Positions 44,356 through 53,200 of a stretch of DNA of 64,000 nucleotides are shown one piece after another. How positions within the stretch are numbered: the stretch's first letter is position 1; every line of letters starts with the position of its first letter. The stretch is from assembly GCF_029537735.1 (NCBI RefSeq), contig NZ_JARPUQ010000001.1, positions 680,965-744,964 on the forward strand, read 5' to 3'. The DNA comes from Robiginitalea aestuariiviva. GTDB lineage: Bacteria; Bacteroidota; Bacteroidia; Flavobacteriales; Flavobacteriaceae. A program made the translations under genes and the position numbers. The notes beneath the pieces were generated by a model. That model was not told where the DNA came from. It saw only the letters and a list, made by a program, of their open reading frames with translations, and did not search any database.

Positions 44356-44374
44356 GGGCATTCATGATGTTTTG

Positions 44375-44391
44375 GTAACTTTTTGTTAATA
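44375..44391 (+). promoter_or_regulatory. Pho-box-like repeat 2 next to the porin
   Basis: GTAACT-TTTTG-TTAATA, again two hexamers at an 11-bp period, 47 bp before the porin ATG and 20 bp after the terminator T-run. Confidence 0.35.
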
Positions 44392-44437
44392 TAGAAGTTG
44401 CTTTTTTGCGGTGACAAAACTAAACTGATCTTCTATC

Positions 44438-45640
44438 ATGAATCGCCCTCTTGGGGTGGCGTTGTTTTTTTTACTTCTGGCCTCCCCCACCATCGCACAA
44501 GAATCGAATGCGCCTGCCTTCGGAAAAGGTTTGTTTAACCTGGTAGGTAAAGACAGCAGCTGGACCATGAAAATTGGTGCCCGCATGCAATTCCTGACCC
44601 TTAACGAGTGGACCGAAAACAACGGCAGCGGATTTGCCGACCCGTCCAGCAACTTCCTGATCCGCCGTTCCCGCCTGAAGTTTGACGGGTATGCCCTGGA
44701 CCCTAAGTTTGAGTACAAAATCGAATTGGGTTTATCCAACCGGGATATGTCCGGCGCCTCTCCCTTTACCCGAAACAGCCCGCGATTTATTATGGACGCG
44801 GTAGTTAAATGGAATTTCCATGGCAATTTTGTGCTCTGGGCAGGCCAGACCAAACTACCTGGGAACATCGAGCGGGTAATTTCCTCCGGAAACCTGCAGC
44901 TGGTAGACCGCTCCCTGCTGAACAGCCGGTTTAATATAGACCGGGATATCGGATTCCAGCTTCGCCACCACCACTACCTGTCCGGAAAATTCTTAGTCCG
45001 GGAAATCGTAGCCTTCTCTCAAGGGGAGGGGCGGAATGTAACGGAAGGAAACCTGGGAGGCCATCAATATACGGCTCGCCTGGAAGTATTGCCTATGGGT
45101 GCTTTCACCAAGAAAGGAGAATATTCCGGAGCCGACCTGGACCGGGAAACCGAACCCAAGCTGTTCCTTGCAGCCACCTACGACTATAACGACGACGCCG
45201 TGCGGACCCGGAGCAACCTGGGCAGCTATATGTTTACCACCGACGGACTTTACGAAACGCCTATCCAAACGGTTTTTGTGGACGCCATGTTCAAATACCG
45301 GGGCTTTTCGGTTATGGGGGAATACGCATCCCGATCTGCAGACGACCCCCTTGCCCGCAATTCCGATGGCACCCTCACCGGGGACATTGTGGAAGTGGGA
45401 AAGGCCATAAACCTGCAAAGCGGTTATCTTTTTAAATCAAATTGGGAAGTAGCGGGTCGCTATACGCACCTGAACCTGGACGCTGTAACCGGCAGGGGGA
45501 ACCAAACGCAATACACCTTAGGGCTTTCCAGATATATTGTTGGGCACAAGCTGAAAGTACAGACGGATTTTAGCTACCTTGACTTCGCCGGAAATGCGAA
45601 TGAACTTATGTGGAGACTGCAGATGGATCTCCATTTTTAA
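44438..45640 (+). CDS. OprO/OprP-type porin (phosphate/polyphosphate-selective family)
   Basis: 400 residues with a signal peptide (about 1-21, TIAQ). The beta-barrel shows the family pattern WTMKIGARMQFLT, FLIRRSRLKFDGYALDPKFEYKIELGLS and ends LQMDLHF with a terminal Phe. In Pseudomonas OprP and OprO form anion-selective trimers induced by phosphate starvation; selectivity of bacteroidete relatives has to be inferred. A PiT phosphate transporter gene follows 78 bp downstream, separated only by a hairpin (CCTTCCA/TGGAAGG, 45669-45689) without a T-run, so both are likely one operon. Confidence 0.88.
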   Translation: MNRPLGVALFFLLLASPTIAQESNAPAFGKGLFNLVGKDSSWTMKIGARMQFLTLNEWTENNGSGFADPSSNFLIRRSRLKFDGYALDPKFEYKIELGLSNRDMSGASPFTRNSPRFIMDAVVKWNFHGNFVLWAGQTKLPGNIERVISSGNLQLVDRSLLNSRFNIDRDIGFQLRHHHYLSGKFLVREIVAFSQGEGRNVTEGNLGGHQYTARLEVLPMGAFTKKGEYSGADLDRETEPKLFLAATYDYNDDAVRTRSNLGSYMFTTDGLYETPIQTVFVDAMFKYRGFSVMGEYASRSADDPLARNSDGTLTGDIVEVGKAINLQSGYLFKSNWEVAGRYTHLNLDAVTGRGNQTQYTLGLSRYIVGHKLKVQTDFSYLDFAGNANELMWRLQMDLHF

Positions 45641-45718
45641 TGGTCTAAAAAATAACTATTTGGTAACACCTTCCAGCGGGAATGGAAGGATATTTGAAGC
45701 ACAATTTAAGCCAGCAAT

Positions 45719-48010
45719 ATGGACAACATTTATCTCTTGATGATCATTGCCCTTGCAGCCCTCGCCATTGCGGATTTGGTGGTTGGGGTCAGCAATGATG
45801 CCGTAAACTTTCTGAATTCGGCCATCGGATCCAAAGCCATTTCCTTCCGCACCATCATGATTGTGGCGAGCCTTGGTATTGCCATGGGAGCTATTTTTTC
45901 CAGCGGGATGATGGAGGTTGCCCGGAAAGGGATTTTTAACCCCGGGGAATTCTATTTTAATGAAATCATGTTCATTTTTATGGCCGTGATGATCACGGAC
46001 ATCCTCCTTCTGGATTTCTTCAACACCCTGGGGATGCCGACTTCCACCACGGTTTCCATTGTGTTTGAACTGCTAGGGGCGGCAGTGGCCATGTCCATGA
46101 TCAAAATTGCCGCGGATGGCGGTTCTTTTGGCGACGTGCTGAACTACATCAACACCACCAAAGCCACCGAAATTATTCTGGGTATCCTGTTATCCGTGGT
46201 GGTGTCATTCTCCATAGGGGCAATCGTCCAATGGATTTCCCGTTTGCTGCTCTCCTATAATTTTGAGAAGAAGGCACAGTGGGTGGCTGCACTGTTTGGC
46301 GGGGTTGCCCTTAGTGCGATTACCTACTTCATTTTCATGAAAGGGATCAAGGGGACTCCCTATGCCGGGCAGACCTTCGATATCATTGGCGGGATGACCA
46401 TTTCGAAATTCCTGGAGGACCAGGTGTTTCTCATTATCCTGGTGAGCGTGGTCTTCTGGTCTGCGCTTTCCTACCTGCTTACCGCACTGGCCAAGGTAAA
46501 TATCTATAAGCTGATCATTGCCGTGGGCACCTTTGCCCTGGCCCTGGCCTTTGCAGGAAACGACCTGGTCAACTTTATCGGGGTGCCGATTGCTGCTTAC
46601 CAGTCATACGAAGCCTGGGTGGCTTCCGGTGTGGACGCCTCTGCTTTTAGCATGAATGTGCTTGCCACCAAAGTTCCCACCCCTACTGTTTTCCTTTTCA
46701 TTTCCGGTTTGGTGATGGTCGTTACCTTATGGCTTTCAAAGAAGGCGCGTTATGTGGCTGACACCGAAATCAACCTGGCGCGCGAGGGCGAAGCCCGGGA
46801 ACGGTTCGAACCCAACTACGTTTCCCGCATACTGGTGCGTTTCTCCATGATGGCGAATACCTACACGCGCACGGTGATTCCCGCCAGTGTACAGGCCAAA
46901 ATCGAAAAGCGCTTTGAAAAACCCGTAATCAAACTCCACAAAGGAAAGGTACATGAACTGCCGGCCTTTGATATGGTTCGGGCCGCGGTAAACCTTATGG
47001 TTGCCGGGATCCTGATCTCCATTGCCACCTCCTACAAACTCCCGCTTTCCACTACCTACGTAACCTTTATGGTGGCCATGGGTACCTCCCTGGCCGATAA
47101 GGCCTGGGGCAGTGAAAGTGCGGTCTATCGTGTGGCAGGGGTTCTCAATGTGATTGGCGGTTGGTTTATGACGGCGCTTATCGCTTTTGTAGCTGCCGGG
47201 CTTATCCTTACCGTGATCAGCTTTGGAAAAGGTACTGCGATTGGCATTCTGTTGTTTGCCGCCATCCTGCTGCTGGCGCGGAACTATATCTCCCATCGCA
47301 AGAAAAGCATTGAAATCAAATCCGGCGAGAGCCTGCAACGGGCAGAAAGCAGCCATCTTAAGGGGGTAATCCAGGAAAGCGCGCACAACATTTCCAATGT
47401 CCTGAAACGCAGCAACAAGATTTACACCAATTCCATCAACGGCCTGGCCAAACAGGATCTGGACCTGCTCAAGAAAAATAAGAAGCAAGGCGCCAAACTG
47501 CTGGCCGAAATTGATGAGCTGCGCAACAGTATTTTCTACTTTATCAAGAACCTGGATGAAGCCAGTGTGGGCGCCAGTAATTTCTATATCAATATCCTGG
47601 GGTACCTTCAGGATATGGCACAATCCCTGGAGTATATCGGCAAGGTGAGCCATTCTCACGTGAATAATAACCACAAAAAGCTGAAGTACAACCAGGTGAA
47701 GGAACTGAAGGAAATTGACGAGCGGCTGGAACAAATCCTCTTGCTGGCCGAAAATTCCTTCGACCATGCCAAATTTGAGCAAATTGCCTCCATCGTAGCT
47801 CAGAAGCAGGAGCTCTACGACCTGGTGACCCAGAAAATTGACAAACAGGTGGCACGCACCCGGACGGAAGAATCCAGTCCGAAAAACACCACCCTGTATT
47901 TCTCCCTCCTACTGGAAACCAAAGATTTTGTAACAGCAACCATGAACCTGCTGGAGCAATATCAGGAAGCCTATCAGGGGAATATCGGGCAGGAAGTTAC
48001 CGAGAACTAA
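45719..48010 (+). CDS. PiT family inorganic phosphate transporter with C-terminal PhoU-like domain
   Basis: 763 residues. The membrane part carries both PiT signatures: GVSNDAVNFLNSAIGSKA near residue 22 and AGNDLVNFIGVPIAAY near residue 280, with helices up to about 530. From about 560 to 750 comes a soluble helical domain (HNISNVLKRSNKIYTNSINGLAKQDL; HVNNNHKKLKYNQVKELKEIDERLEQIL) of PhoU/DUF47 type. PiT transporters import phosphate, or metal phosphate, with protons or sodium. In most bacteria the DUF47 partner is a separate gene, so a fused regulatory domain is notable. A strong terminator follows. Confidence 0.93.
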   Translation: MDNIYLLMIIALAALAIADLVVGVSNDAVNFLNSAIGSKAISFRTIMIVASLGIAMGAIFSSGMMEVARKGIFNPGEFYFNEIMFIFMAVMITDILLLDFFNTLGMPTSTTVSIVFELLGAAVAMSMIKIAADGGSFGDVLNYINTTKATEIILGILLSVVVSFSIGAIVQWISRLLLSYNFEKKAQWVAALFGGVALSAITYFIFMKGIKGTPYAGQTFDIIGGMTISKFLEDQVFLIILVSVVFWSALSYLLTALAKVNIYKLIIAVGTFALALAFAGNDLVNFIGVPIAAYQSYEAWVASGVDASAFSMNVLATKVPTPTVFLFISGLVMVVTLWLSKKARYVADTEINLAREGEARERFEPNYVSRILVRFSMMANTYTRTVIPASVQAKIEKRFEKPVIKLHKGKVHELPAFDMVRAAVNLMVAGILISIATSYKLPLSTTYVTFMVAMGTSLADKAWGSESAVYRVAGVLNVIGGWFMTALIAFVAAGLILTVISFGKGTAIGILLFAAILLLARNYISHRKKSIEIKSGESLQRAESSHLKGVIQESAHNISNVLKRSNKIYTNSINGLAKQDLDLLKKNKKQGAKLLAEIDELRNSIFYFIKNLDEASVGASNFYINILGYLQDMAQSLEYIGKVSHSHVNNNHKKLKYNQVKELKEIDERLEQILLLAENSFDHAKFEQIASIVAQKQELYDLVTQKIDKQVARTRTEESSPKNTTLYFSLLLETKDFVTATMNLLEQYQEAYQGNIGQEVTEN

Positions 48011-48029
48011 TTCTACGGTTACCCCCCAT

Positions 48030-48068
48030 AAAAAAAGAAACCCGCAGCATCGAGCTGCGGGTTTTTTT
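48030..48068. terminator. Terminator between the PiT and Na/Pi cotransporter genes
   Basis: AACCCGCAGC (48039-48048) pairs with GCTGCGGGTT (48054-48063) around ATCGA, with an A-run before and T-run after; usable from both sides. Confidence 0.93.
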
Positions 48069-48088
48069 ATTTGCTTCCTAGTAGGTGC

Positions 48089-49780
48089 TTACCTCGGATA
48101 CAACACCTGGGCCACCCCGATCAGGTTCTGGATCATGTCGTTTACATTATCATCGTCATTCACCAGGGAAGACGCCATTTCCGGGGTAATTTTCCGGTTG
48201 CGGATCAGGGCATCGATCTTCAGGTTCCCCTGCTCGATATTGCGGCGGGCTTCTTCTGCCAGTCGCTCCAGGCGGGCGTCGTAGGTGGCATTGGTCTGGG
48301 AAGAATAATCGTAGATGCTGCGCAGCACCTTGACCACCTTCTTCCGGTATCCATCGTATTGGGCGGCCATTTCGGCCGGCTCGGCATTCAGGTACAGGGT
48401 CACATTGCGGTTGAGCTCCCCGGCATCCCGGATGACCTCCACCATGCGCCGGTTGGCGCGTACCAGGTCCATTATGCGGTGCAGTTGCCCCTTATTCAGG
48501 CTTAAGGATTCCTCCGCCCGTACGGCAAAGGCAATGATCTGGCTGTAGATGTGCTTCACCTTCCGGATGTATAGTTCCCGTACGTCCGTACCCAGGTCTT
48601 CCCGGGCCCGGCGCACCACTTTCTGGGGCTTGCGGTCTGAAAAGACCTCGGTGCGGTGCAGGTGCAGGGCATGGGTCACAATTTCAAAGAGGGCGTGCTC
48701 ATAGAGGTATCTGGATTCCTCCTCCAGGGCAGCTATGGCGGTCTGGGGATACTTCAGGGCGCGGTCGTTCAGGAATTTGGGCACGTCGATTTCCTTTTCC
48801 TCCGGGGCCCGCTCCGGCACGAGTTTGCGCACCAGCCAGGCCAGGGGGTGCACCAGCCAAACCATGAGCAGGGTATTGCAGACATTGAAGCTGGTATGAA
48901 AAAGGGAGATCGCTACGGGAATGGCCCCGGCCTCCAGGTAAGGCGAACCGCTGCCCAGTTTTCCGCTTAACCAGGCCACTGCTTCCAGGAACGGATAGAA
49001 CACCCCCAGCATCCATACTACCCCTAAGAGGTTAAATATCAGGTGCGCCCTTGCCGTCTGTCGCGCCTGGTAATTCCCCACCAGGGATGCCAGGTTGGCC
49101 GTGATGGTAGTTCCGATATTCTCGCCCAGCACCATGGCGGCAGCCAGCTCGTAGGGAATCCACCCCTGGGCCGTCATCACCAGGGTCAGGGCCATGGTGG
49201 CACTGGACGACTGCAGCACAATGGTCAGTAGGGTGCCTACCCCCAGGAAGAGGAGCACAGAGCCAAACCCCAGCTCCGTATACCGCTGTAAAAAGGCCAG
49301 CAACTCGGGCTGTTGCCCCAGGTCCGGCATGGCCAGTTTCAGGAATTCGAGCCCCAGGAACAACAATCCGAACCCGATCACAAAACTGCCTACCTGTTGC
49401 CATTTCCTGCGCTTGGCCAGGGTCAGGCCAAAACCGATCCCAATAACCGGGATGGCCAGGGCGCTCATGCTCACTTCAAAGCCCAACAGGGTAATGAGCC
49501 AGGCCGTAATGGTGGTCCCGATATTGGCCCCCATGATTACGCTGATGGCTTCGGTAAGGGATAAAAGGGAGGCATTGGCAAAGCTCACCACCATCAGGGT
49601 AGTGGCCGAGGAGGACTGGATCACAGCAGTAATGAGCAACCCTGTGCCGATGCCCTTCAGGCGGTTGGAGGTCATCCCGGCCAGGACCGAACGCATGGCG
49701 TTCCCGGCCAGGTGCTGCAGGGCATCGCTCATCACCTTCATCCCGAACAGGAAGAGGCCCAGCGCGCCCAGGAGTTGCAT
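48089..49780 (-). CDS. Na/Pi cotransporter family protein (NptA/YjbB-like) with PhoU-like tail
   Basis: 563 residues from ATG 49780; an in-frame ATG at 49867 would add 29 residues with no membrane character and would reach into the divergent promoter. The inverted membrane repeats have the QSSSATT and QSSSATM motifs. A C-terminal helical PhoU-like domain spans about 370-555 (EEESRYLYEHALFEIVTHALHLHR; VKHIYSQIIAFAVRAEESLSLNKGQLHRIMDLVRANRRMVEVIRDAGELN). The family moves phosphate with sodium, in import or export. It is convergent with the PiT gene. Confidence 0.92.
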   Translation of the reverse strand: MQLLGALGLFLFGMKVMSDALQHLAGNAMRSVLAGMTSNRLKGIGTGLLITAVIQSSSATTLMVVSFANASLLSLTEAISVIMGANIGTTITAWLITLLGFEVSMSALAIPVIGIGFGLTLAKRRKWQQVGSFVIGFGLLFLGLEFLKLAMPDLGQQPELLAFLQRYTELGFGSVLLFLGVGTLLTIVLQSSSATMALTLVMTAQGWIPYELAAAMVLGENIGTTITANLASLVGNYQARQTARAHLIFNLLGVVWMLGVFYPFLEAVAWLSGKLGSGSPYLEAGAIPVAISLFHTSFNVCNTLLMVWLVHPLAWLVRKLVPERAPEEKEIDVPKFLNDRALKYPQTAIAALEEESRYLYEHALFEIVTHALHLHRTEVFSDRKPQKVVRRAREDLGTDVRELYIRKVKHIYSQIIAFAVRAEESLSLNKGQLHRIMDLVRANRRMVEVIRDAGELNRNVTLYLNAEPAEMAAQYDGYRKKVVKVLRSIYDYSSQTNATYDARLERLAEEARRNIEQGNLKIDALIRNRKITPEMASSLVNDDDNVNDMIQNLIGVAQVLYPR

Positions 49781-49879
49781 GATATCCGAAAATCCGAATT
49801 CCAAAAGCGTGGGGGCAAACGCCCCGGGTATTAGTTGTATCTTGCCTTGAAGATAACGAAAACCCAACGTCCCGTAACT

Positions 49880-50599
49880 ATGAAAACAGCCCTTCGCCCC
49901 TGCCTGGTCCCCTGCTTGTTGTTACTGCTGGCCCCCGCGCTTTATGGCCAGACCCCCTCGGCTTCCGAAGTGTTGGGGCGCAGCATGGCCTACCACGACC
50001 CCCATGGGGTCTGGGGCAGCTATAAAGGCGAATTCGCCGTAGTGGCCCAGTATCCGGAGCGCAGCGAGCGCGTAAGCCGGATTTATATGGACCAGCCCGC
50101 CTCTGCCTTCGAAATCCACATGGAGCGGGACGGGGTGGAAAAAACCCTGGCCCTGACAGCAGGGGAATGCCGGCTCACCTATCAGGGGAAATCCGAATTT
50201 TCGGAGGAGGTGGCGGAAAAAGAGCGGCTAACCTGTGATCGTGCCCGGATGTGGCGGGATTACTACACCTACCTCTACGGCCTGCCAATGAAGCTCAAAG
50301 ACCCGGGAACCCATCTGGACCCTGAGGTACAGCATAAAACCTTTAAGGGAAAGGCCTACCTGGCGCTTAAGGTCACCTACGATGCCGAAGTTGGCAAGGA
50401 CACCTGGTACTTCTACCTGGACCCCGAAACCTATGCCATGGAGGTATATCAGTTTTTTCACGACGAGTCCAAAAACGACGGGGAATACATTCTTCTAGAG
50501 GGGGAAGTGACCCTTGGCGGGATGCGCCTGCCGGCTAAAAGGAGCTGGTACACCAATCAGGAAAACCGCTTCCTCGGGACGGACCTTCTGCGCCTTTAA
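49880..50599 (+). CDS. DUF6503-like secreted protein
   Basis: 239 residues from ATG 49880, with a signal peptide (about 1-23, LYGQ). It contains the phrases HDPHGVWGSYKGEF, KVTYDAEVGKDTWYFYLDPETYAMEVYQFFHDE and ending GTDLL, typical of a bacteroidete lipoprotein-localisation-factor-like beta fold annotated DUF6503. The function is not known. It is divergent from the Na/Pi cotransporter gene; a TATCTTG box lies within the gap near 49841. Confidence 0.72.
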   Translation: MKTALRPCLVPCLLLLLAPALYGQTPSASEVLGRSMAYHDPHGVWGSYKGEFAVVAQYPERSERVSRIYMDQPASAFEIHMERDGVEKTLALTAGECRLTYQGKSEFSEEVAEKERLTCDRARMWRDYYTYLYGLPMKLKDPGTHLDPEVQHKTFKGKAYLALKVTYDAEVGKDTWYFYLDPETYAMEVYQFFHDESKNDGEYILLEGEVTLGGMRLPAKRSWYTNQENRFLGTDLLRL

Positions 50600-50671
50600 A
50601 CGAAAAAAGAAAGCCGACAGGCCGGGCGCGGGCCGGATTTTTGTACTTTGTACATATAAAGGGGAACACTT

Positions 50672-51097
50672 GTGGATACGGGAACGCTAAGCGAACTACT
50701 CCGGGCAGCGCAGCACCTGGATTTTGGCACCTTCTGGTTTTACCCCAACCTGGTTGTGGGGGAGGTCCGGGGAGGCATGCGTGTGAACGCCAATCACGCC
50801 CTGCACCTGATGACCATTGCCGCAGAATATTACCCCCCGGAAACCCCGGTTGTTTATCTGTCGGACCGCAAATATTCCTACTCTATTGATCCTACCCTGC
50901 ACCTGGAAATCCAGGAATTCTTTCCGAACCTGATCGGGTACGGCGCAGTGGTCTACAACGACCTGAACGCCCGGGTAGCCCAACTGGAACAACGTTTCCT
51001 GCCCTGCCATACGGGGATTTTCAGGTCCATGGATGCTGCTACGGACTGGGCCAGGGACCTGCTACTGCGAAATGGGTCGGCAGGCAAAAAAAGTTAG
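50672..51097 (+). CDS. Conserved-looking cytoplasmic protein of unknown function
   Basis: 141 residues starting with GTG 50672. No signal peptide or membrane helix. Alternating strands and helices (TFWFYPNLVVGEVRGGMRVN; PVVYLSDRKYSYSIDP; YGAVVYNDLNARVAQLEQRFL; TGIFRSMDAATDWARDLLL) resemble the SpoIIAA/STAS-like domains common in Bacteroidota, but I cannot assign it firmly. A TACTTTG box 20 bp upstream may be its promoter. Its end overlaps the convergent nadD end by 4 bp. Confidence 0.7.
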   Translation: MDTGTLSELLRAAQHLDFGTFWFYPNLVVGEVRGGMRVNANHALHLMTIAAEYYPPETPVVYLSDRKYSYSIDPTLHLEIQEFFPNLIGYGAVVYNDLNARVAQLEQRFLPCHTGIFRSMDAATDWARDLLLRNGSAGKKS

Positions 51098-51678
51098 CGG
51101 TAAAAATTCATCTCGTCCAGATACGTCCACACCCGTTCGGGCAGCAATGGCCGTATATTCTTGCCTGCTTTGTGTTCCCTTCGGATAAAGGTAGAGGAGA
51201 TTTCCATGATGGGGGCATCTACCCTATGGATGCGGGGGTGCTCCTGAAACGCATCCGGTACCTCGGCTTCCGATATGCGGGGGTATACATACAGATGATG
51301 GTGCTCCAGAATGCTCTCGTAGCCCTTCCATTTGTGAAAATGCTTCAGGTTGTCTTCGCCCATAATCAGGGCAAACTCCCGGGAATCTCCATATTCCTCA
51401 TACAAATGGGTTAGGGTGGCGATGGTATAATTGGGTTGGGGCAGGCCAAACTCAATGTCGCTGGCCCGGAGTTTGGGATAGGGAGACACGGCCTCGTATA
51501 CCATCTGATACCGGTGGTGGTTATCCAGCAGGCTTTCCTTGGCCTTAAAGGGGCTTTTTGGGGTCACCACCATCCAAACCTCTTCCAGGTCCGAGAATTC
51601 CACCATATGGTTGGCAATGACCAGGTGCCCGATATGAATCGGGTTGAACGTCCCAAAAAACAGGCCGGTGCGTTTCAT
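51094..51678 (-). CDS. nadD: Nicotinate-nucleotide adenylyltransferase
   Basis: 194 residues. Nucleotidylyltransferase motifs GTFNPIHIGHL (9-19) and ISSTFIRR near residue 160. It adenylates nicotinate mononucleotide in NAD synthesis. It is the last gene of yicC-gmk-nadD, 9 bp after gmk. Confidence 0.95.
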   Translation of the reverse strand: MKRTGLFFGTFNPIHIGHLVIANHMVEFSDLEEVWMVVTPKSPFKAKESLLDNHHRYQMVYEAVSPYPKLRASDIEFGLPQPNYTIATLTHLYEEYGDSREFALIMGEDNLKHFHKWKGYESILEHHHLYVYPRISEAEVPDAFQEHPRIHRVDAPIMEISSTFIRREHKAGKNIRPLLPERVWTYLDEMNFYR

Positions 51679-51687
51679 GCCAAAGGG

Positions 51688-52299
51688 TTAGGACTGTTCT
51701 GCTTCGGGCGCCGAAGGGGATACGTCTGCGTCCGACACATAAGCGGCCACCAGGTCGTAGGCTTCCTGCAGGGCCGTATCCAGGTCGTAGTTTTTGATGA
51801 TCCGGTCAAACTGAGGGGCGGTGGCCAACTCTACCGAAGCCTTGGCAATGCGCATGTTGATTTTATCCTCGCTTTCCGTGCTGCGCTTTTTCAGCCTGAT
51901 CTTAAGCTCGTCCACACTGGGGGGCTTCACGAACACGGCAAGGGTTTGCTCCGGAAATTTACGCTTGATGCGCAACCCGCCCGCCACGTCAATGTCGAAG
52001 ATCACGTTCTTGCCCTCGGCCCAAAGACGCTCTACCTCGGTTTTCAGCGTGCCGTAAAAATTGTCCCGGTACACCTCTTCCCACTCCAGGAAATCCTCGT
52101 TTTTGATGTGTTGTTTAAACTCGGAGATAGTCATGAAGTAATAGTGTTCCCCGTGCTTCTCCCGGGGGCGGCGCGGGCGCGAAGTGGCCGAAACCGAAAA
52201 GGCCAGGTTTAGTTCGGGTTTCCCCAGCAGGTGCCGGACAATGGTAGTTTTCCCGCTGCCCGAAGGTGCCGAAAATACGATGAGTTTCCCTCCTGCCAT
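51688..52299 (-). CDS. gmk: Guanylate kinase
   Basis: 203 residues. P-loop APSGSGKTT (11-19), GMP-binding SATSRPRRPREKHGEHYYF. It phosphorylates GMP to GDP. It starts 2 bp after the stop of yicC and is the middle gene of the operon. Confidence 0.96.
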   Translation of the reverse strand: MAGGKLIVFSAPSGSGKTTIVRHLLGKPELNLAFSVSATSRPRRPREKHGEHYYFMTISEFKQHIKNEDFLEWEEVYRDNFYGTLKTEVERLWAEGKNVIFDIDVAGGLRIKRKFPEQTLAVFVKPPSVDELKIRLKKRSTESEDKINMRIAKASVELATAPQFDRIIKNYDLDTALQEAYDLVAAYVSDADVSPSAPEAEQS

Positions 52300-52301
52300 G
52301 C

Positions 52302-53159
52302 TCAGAGTACGTTTAGGATTTGTTCCTTGATTTTTTCCAGGTCGTCCTTCATCTGCACCACTACCCGCTGCATATCCGCATCGTTGGCCTTGGAGCCCAT
52401 GGTATTGATCTCACGCCCCATTTCCTGGCTGATAAACCCGAGTTTCTTACCATTGGATTCCGGCGCCTCCAGGGACTGCCGGAAGTGATCCAGGTGCTTG
52501 GTCAGGCGGACCTTTTCTTCGGTAATATCGTATTTCTCGAGGTAGTAGATGAGCTCCTGTTCAAAGCGGTTGGCATCTACCTGCTCCCGCAGGTCGGCTA
52601 CGGCTTTCTCCAGGCGCTGGCGCACAGCGGCCAGGCGCTGCTGGTCCAGACGCTCTACCTCCTCCAGGGCCCGGGTGATCGCCCCCAGCCGTAGGTTAAA
52701 TTCCTCCAGCAGGGACCTTCCCTCTTCTTCCCGGAAAGCCTGCAGGTGCTGCAGGGCCTCTTCCAGGGCCGCATCCACCGCCCGGAATTCCTCCGGGTCC
52801 AGCTCTTCCCGTTCGGTTTTGAGGGCCTCCGGCAGGCGCAGGGCCATTTCAAGAAGCTTTACTTCCTCTCCCGGCGCAATCCCGCGTAACTGTTCCATAT
52901 ACTTCCGGACCACTGCCTCATTGACTTCCGCAGTACTCTGGTCTCCGGTGAGCTCCACATACAGGCTGAAATCTACCTTCCCGCGCTGCAATACCCGGGA
53001 GATATGGTTGCGGAATTCCAGCTCCCGTTCCCGATAGGTTTGCGGGACCCGCGCATTGATGTCCAGGTTCTTGCTGTTAAGGGATTTTACCTCTACCGTA
53101 ATTTTCTTTCCGGGCAGCTGTACCACATGCTTCCCGTATCCGGTCATGGATTGGATCAT
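52302..53159 (-). CDS. YicC family protein (endoribonuclease-type)
   Basis: 285 residues. N-terminal MIQSMTGYGK and VKSLNSKNLDINARVPQ, C-terminal DUF1732 block with KKLGFISQEMGREINTMGSKANDADMQ. YicC proteins are reported to be RNA endonucleases in Escherichia coli; many genomes keep yicC next to gmk, as here. It is the first gene of the operon, with a TACCTTTG promoter element 21 bp upstream. Confidence 0.94.
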   Translation of the reverse strand: MIQSMTGYGKHVVQLPGKKITVEVKSLNSKNLDINARVPQTYRERELEFRNHISRVLQRGKVDFSLYVELTGDQSTAEVNEAVVRKYMEQLRGIAPGEEVKLLEMALRLPEALKTEREELDPEEFRAVDAALEEALQHLQAFREEEGRSLLEEFNLRLGAITRALEEVERLDQQRLAAVRQRLEKAVADLREQVDANRFEQELIYYLEKYDITEEKVRLTKHLDHFRQSLEAPESNGKKLGFISQEMGREINTMGSKANDADMQRVVVQMKDDLEKIKEQILNVL

Positions 53160-53179
53160 ACCTGTTGGGATGGTTTGGT

Positions 53180-53187
53180 CAAAGGTA
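53180..53187 (-). promoter_or_regulatory. -7 element of the yicC-gmk-nadD operon
   Basis: TACCTTTG on the minus strand, exact consensus, 21 bp upstream of the yicC ATG; no -33 TTG recognised. Confidence 0.6.
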
Positions 53188-53200
53188 CTAAAATTTAAGA

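Larger units (their letters stand above)
44288..44426. repeat. 16-bp perfect inverted repeat enclosing a terminator
   Basis: AGTTTAGTTTTGTCAC (44288-44303) and GTGACAAAACTAAACT (44411-44426) are exact reverse complements 107 nt apart. An inner 6-bp dyad (ATGAAT 44314-44319 / ATTCAT 44360-44365) and the terminator stem nest inside. The right arm ends 11 bp before the porin ATG. It could be an RNA attenuator, a small-RNA gene, a looping operator or a miniature inverted-repeat element; no clear target duplication is seen. Confidence 0.6.
44067..44437. other. 371-bp structured intergenic region upstream of the porin
   Basis: No convincing gene. It is AT-rich and dense in dyads: AAGTTTA/TAAACTT (44194-44215), the palindrome GTGTTTAAACAC (44257-44268), a 16-bp inverted repeat (44288-44303/44411-44426), and a terminator hairpin (44326-44355). 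Two Pho-like direct repeats flank the terminator (44123-44139 and 44375-44391). The layout suggests a short transcript ending at the terminator, and a second promoter for the porin. Confidence 0.55.

Noticed and set aside
44314-44367. 17-codon frame (ATG to TGA) inside the porin leader, a possible leader peptide
   Set aside because: It contains the terminator stem and T-run as codons, which is better explained as RNA structure; no run of regulatory codons is seen.
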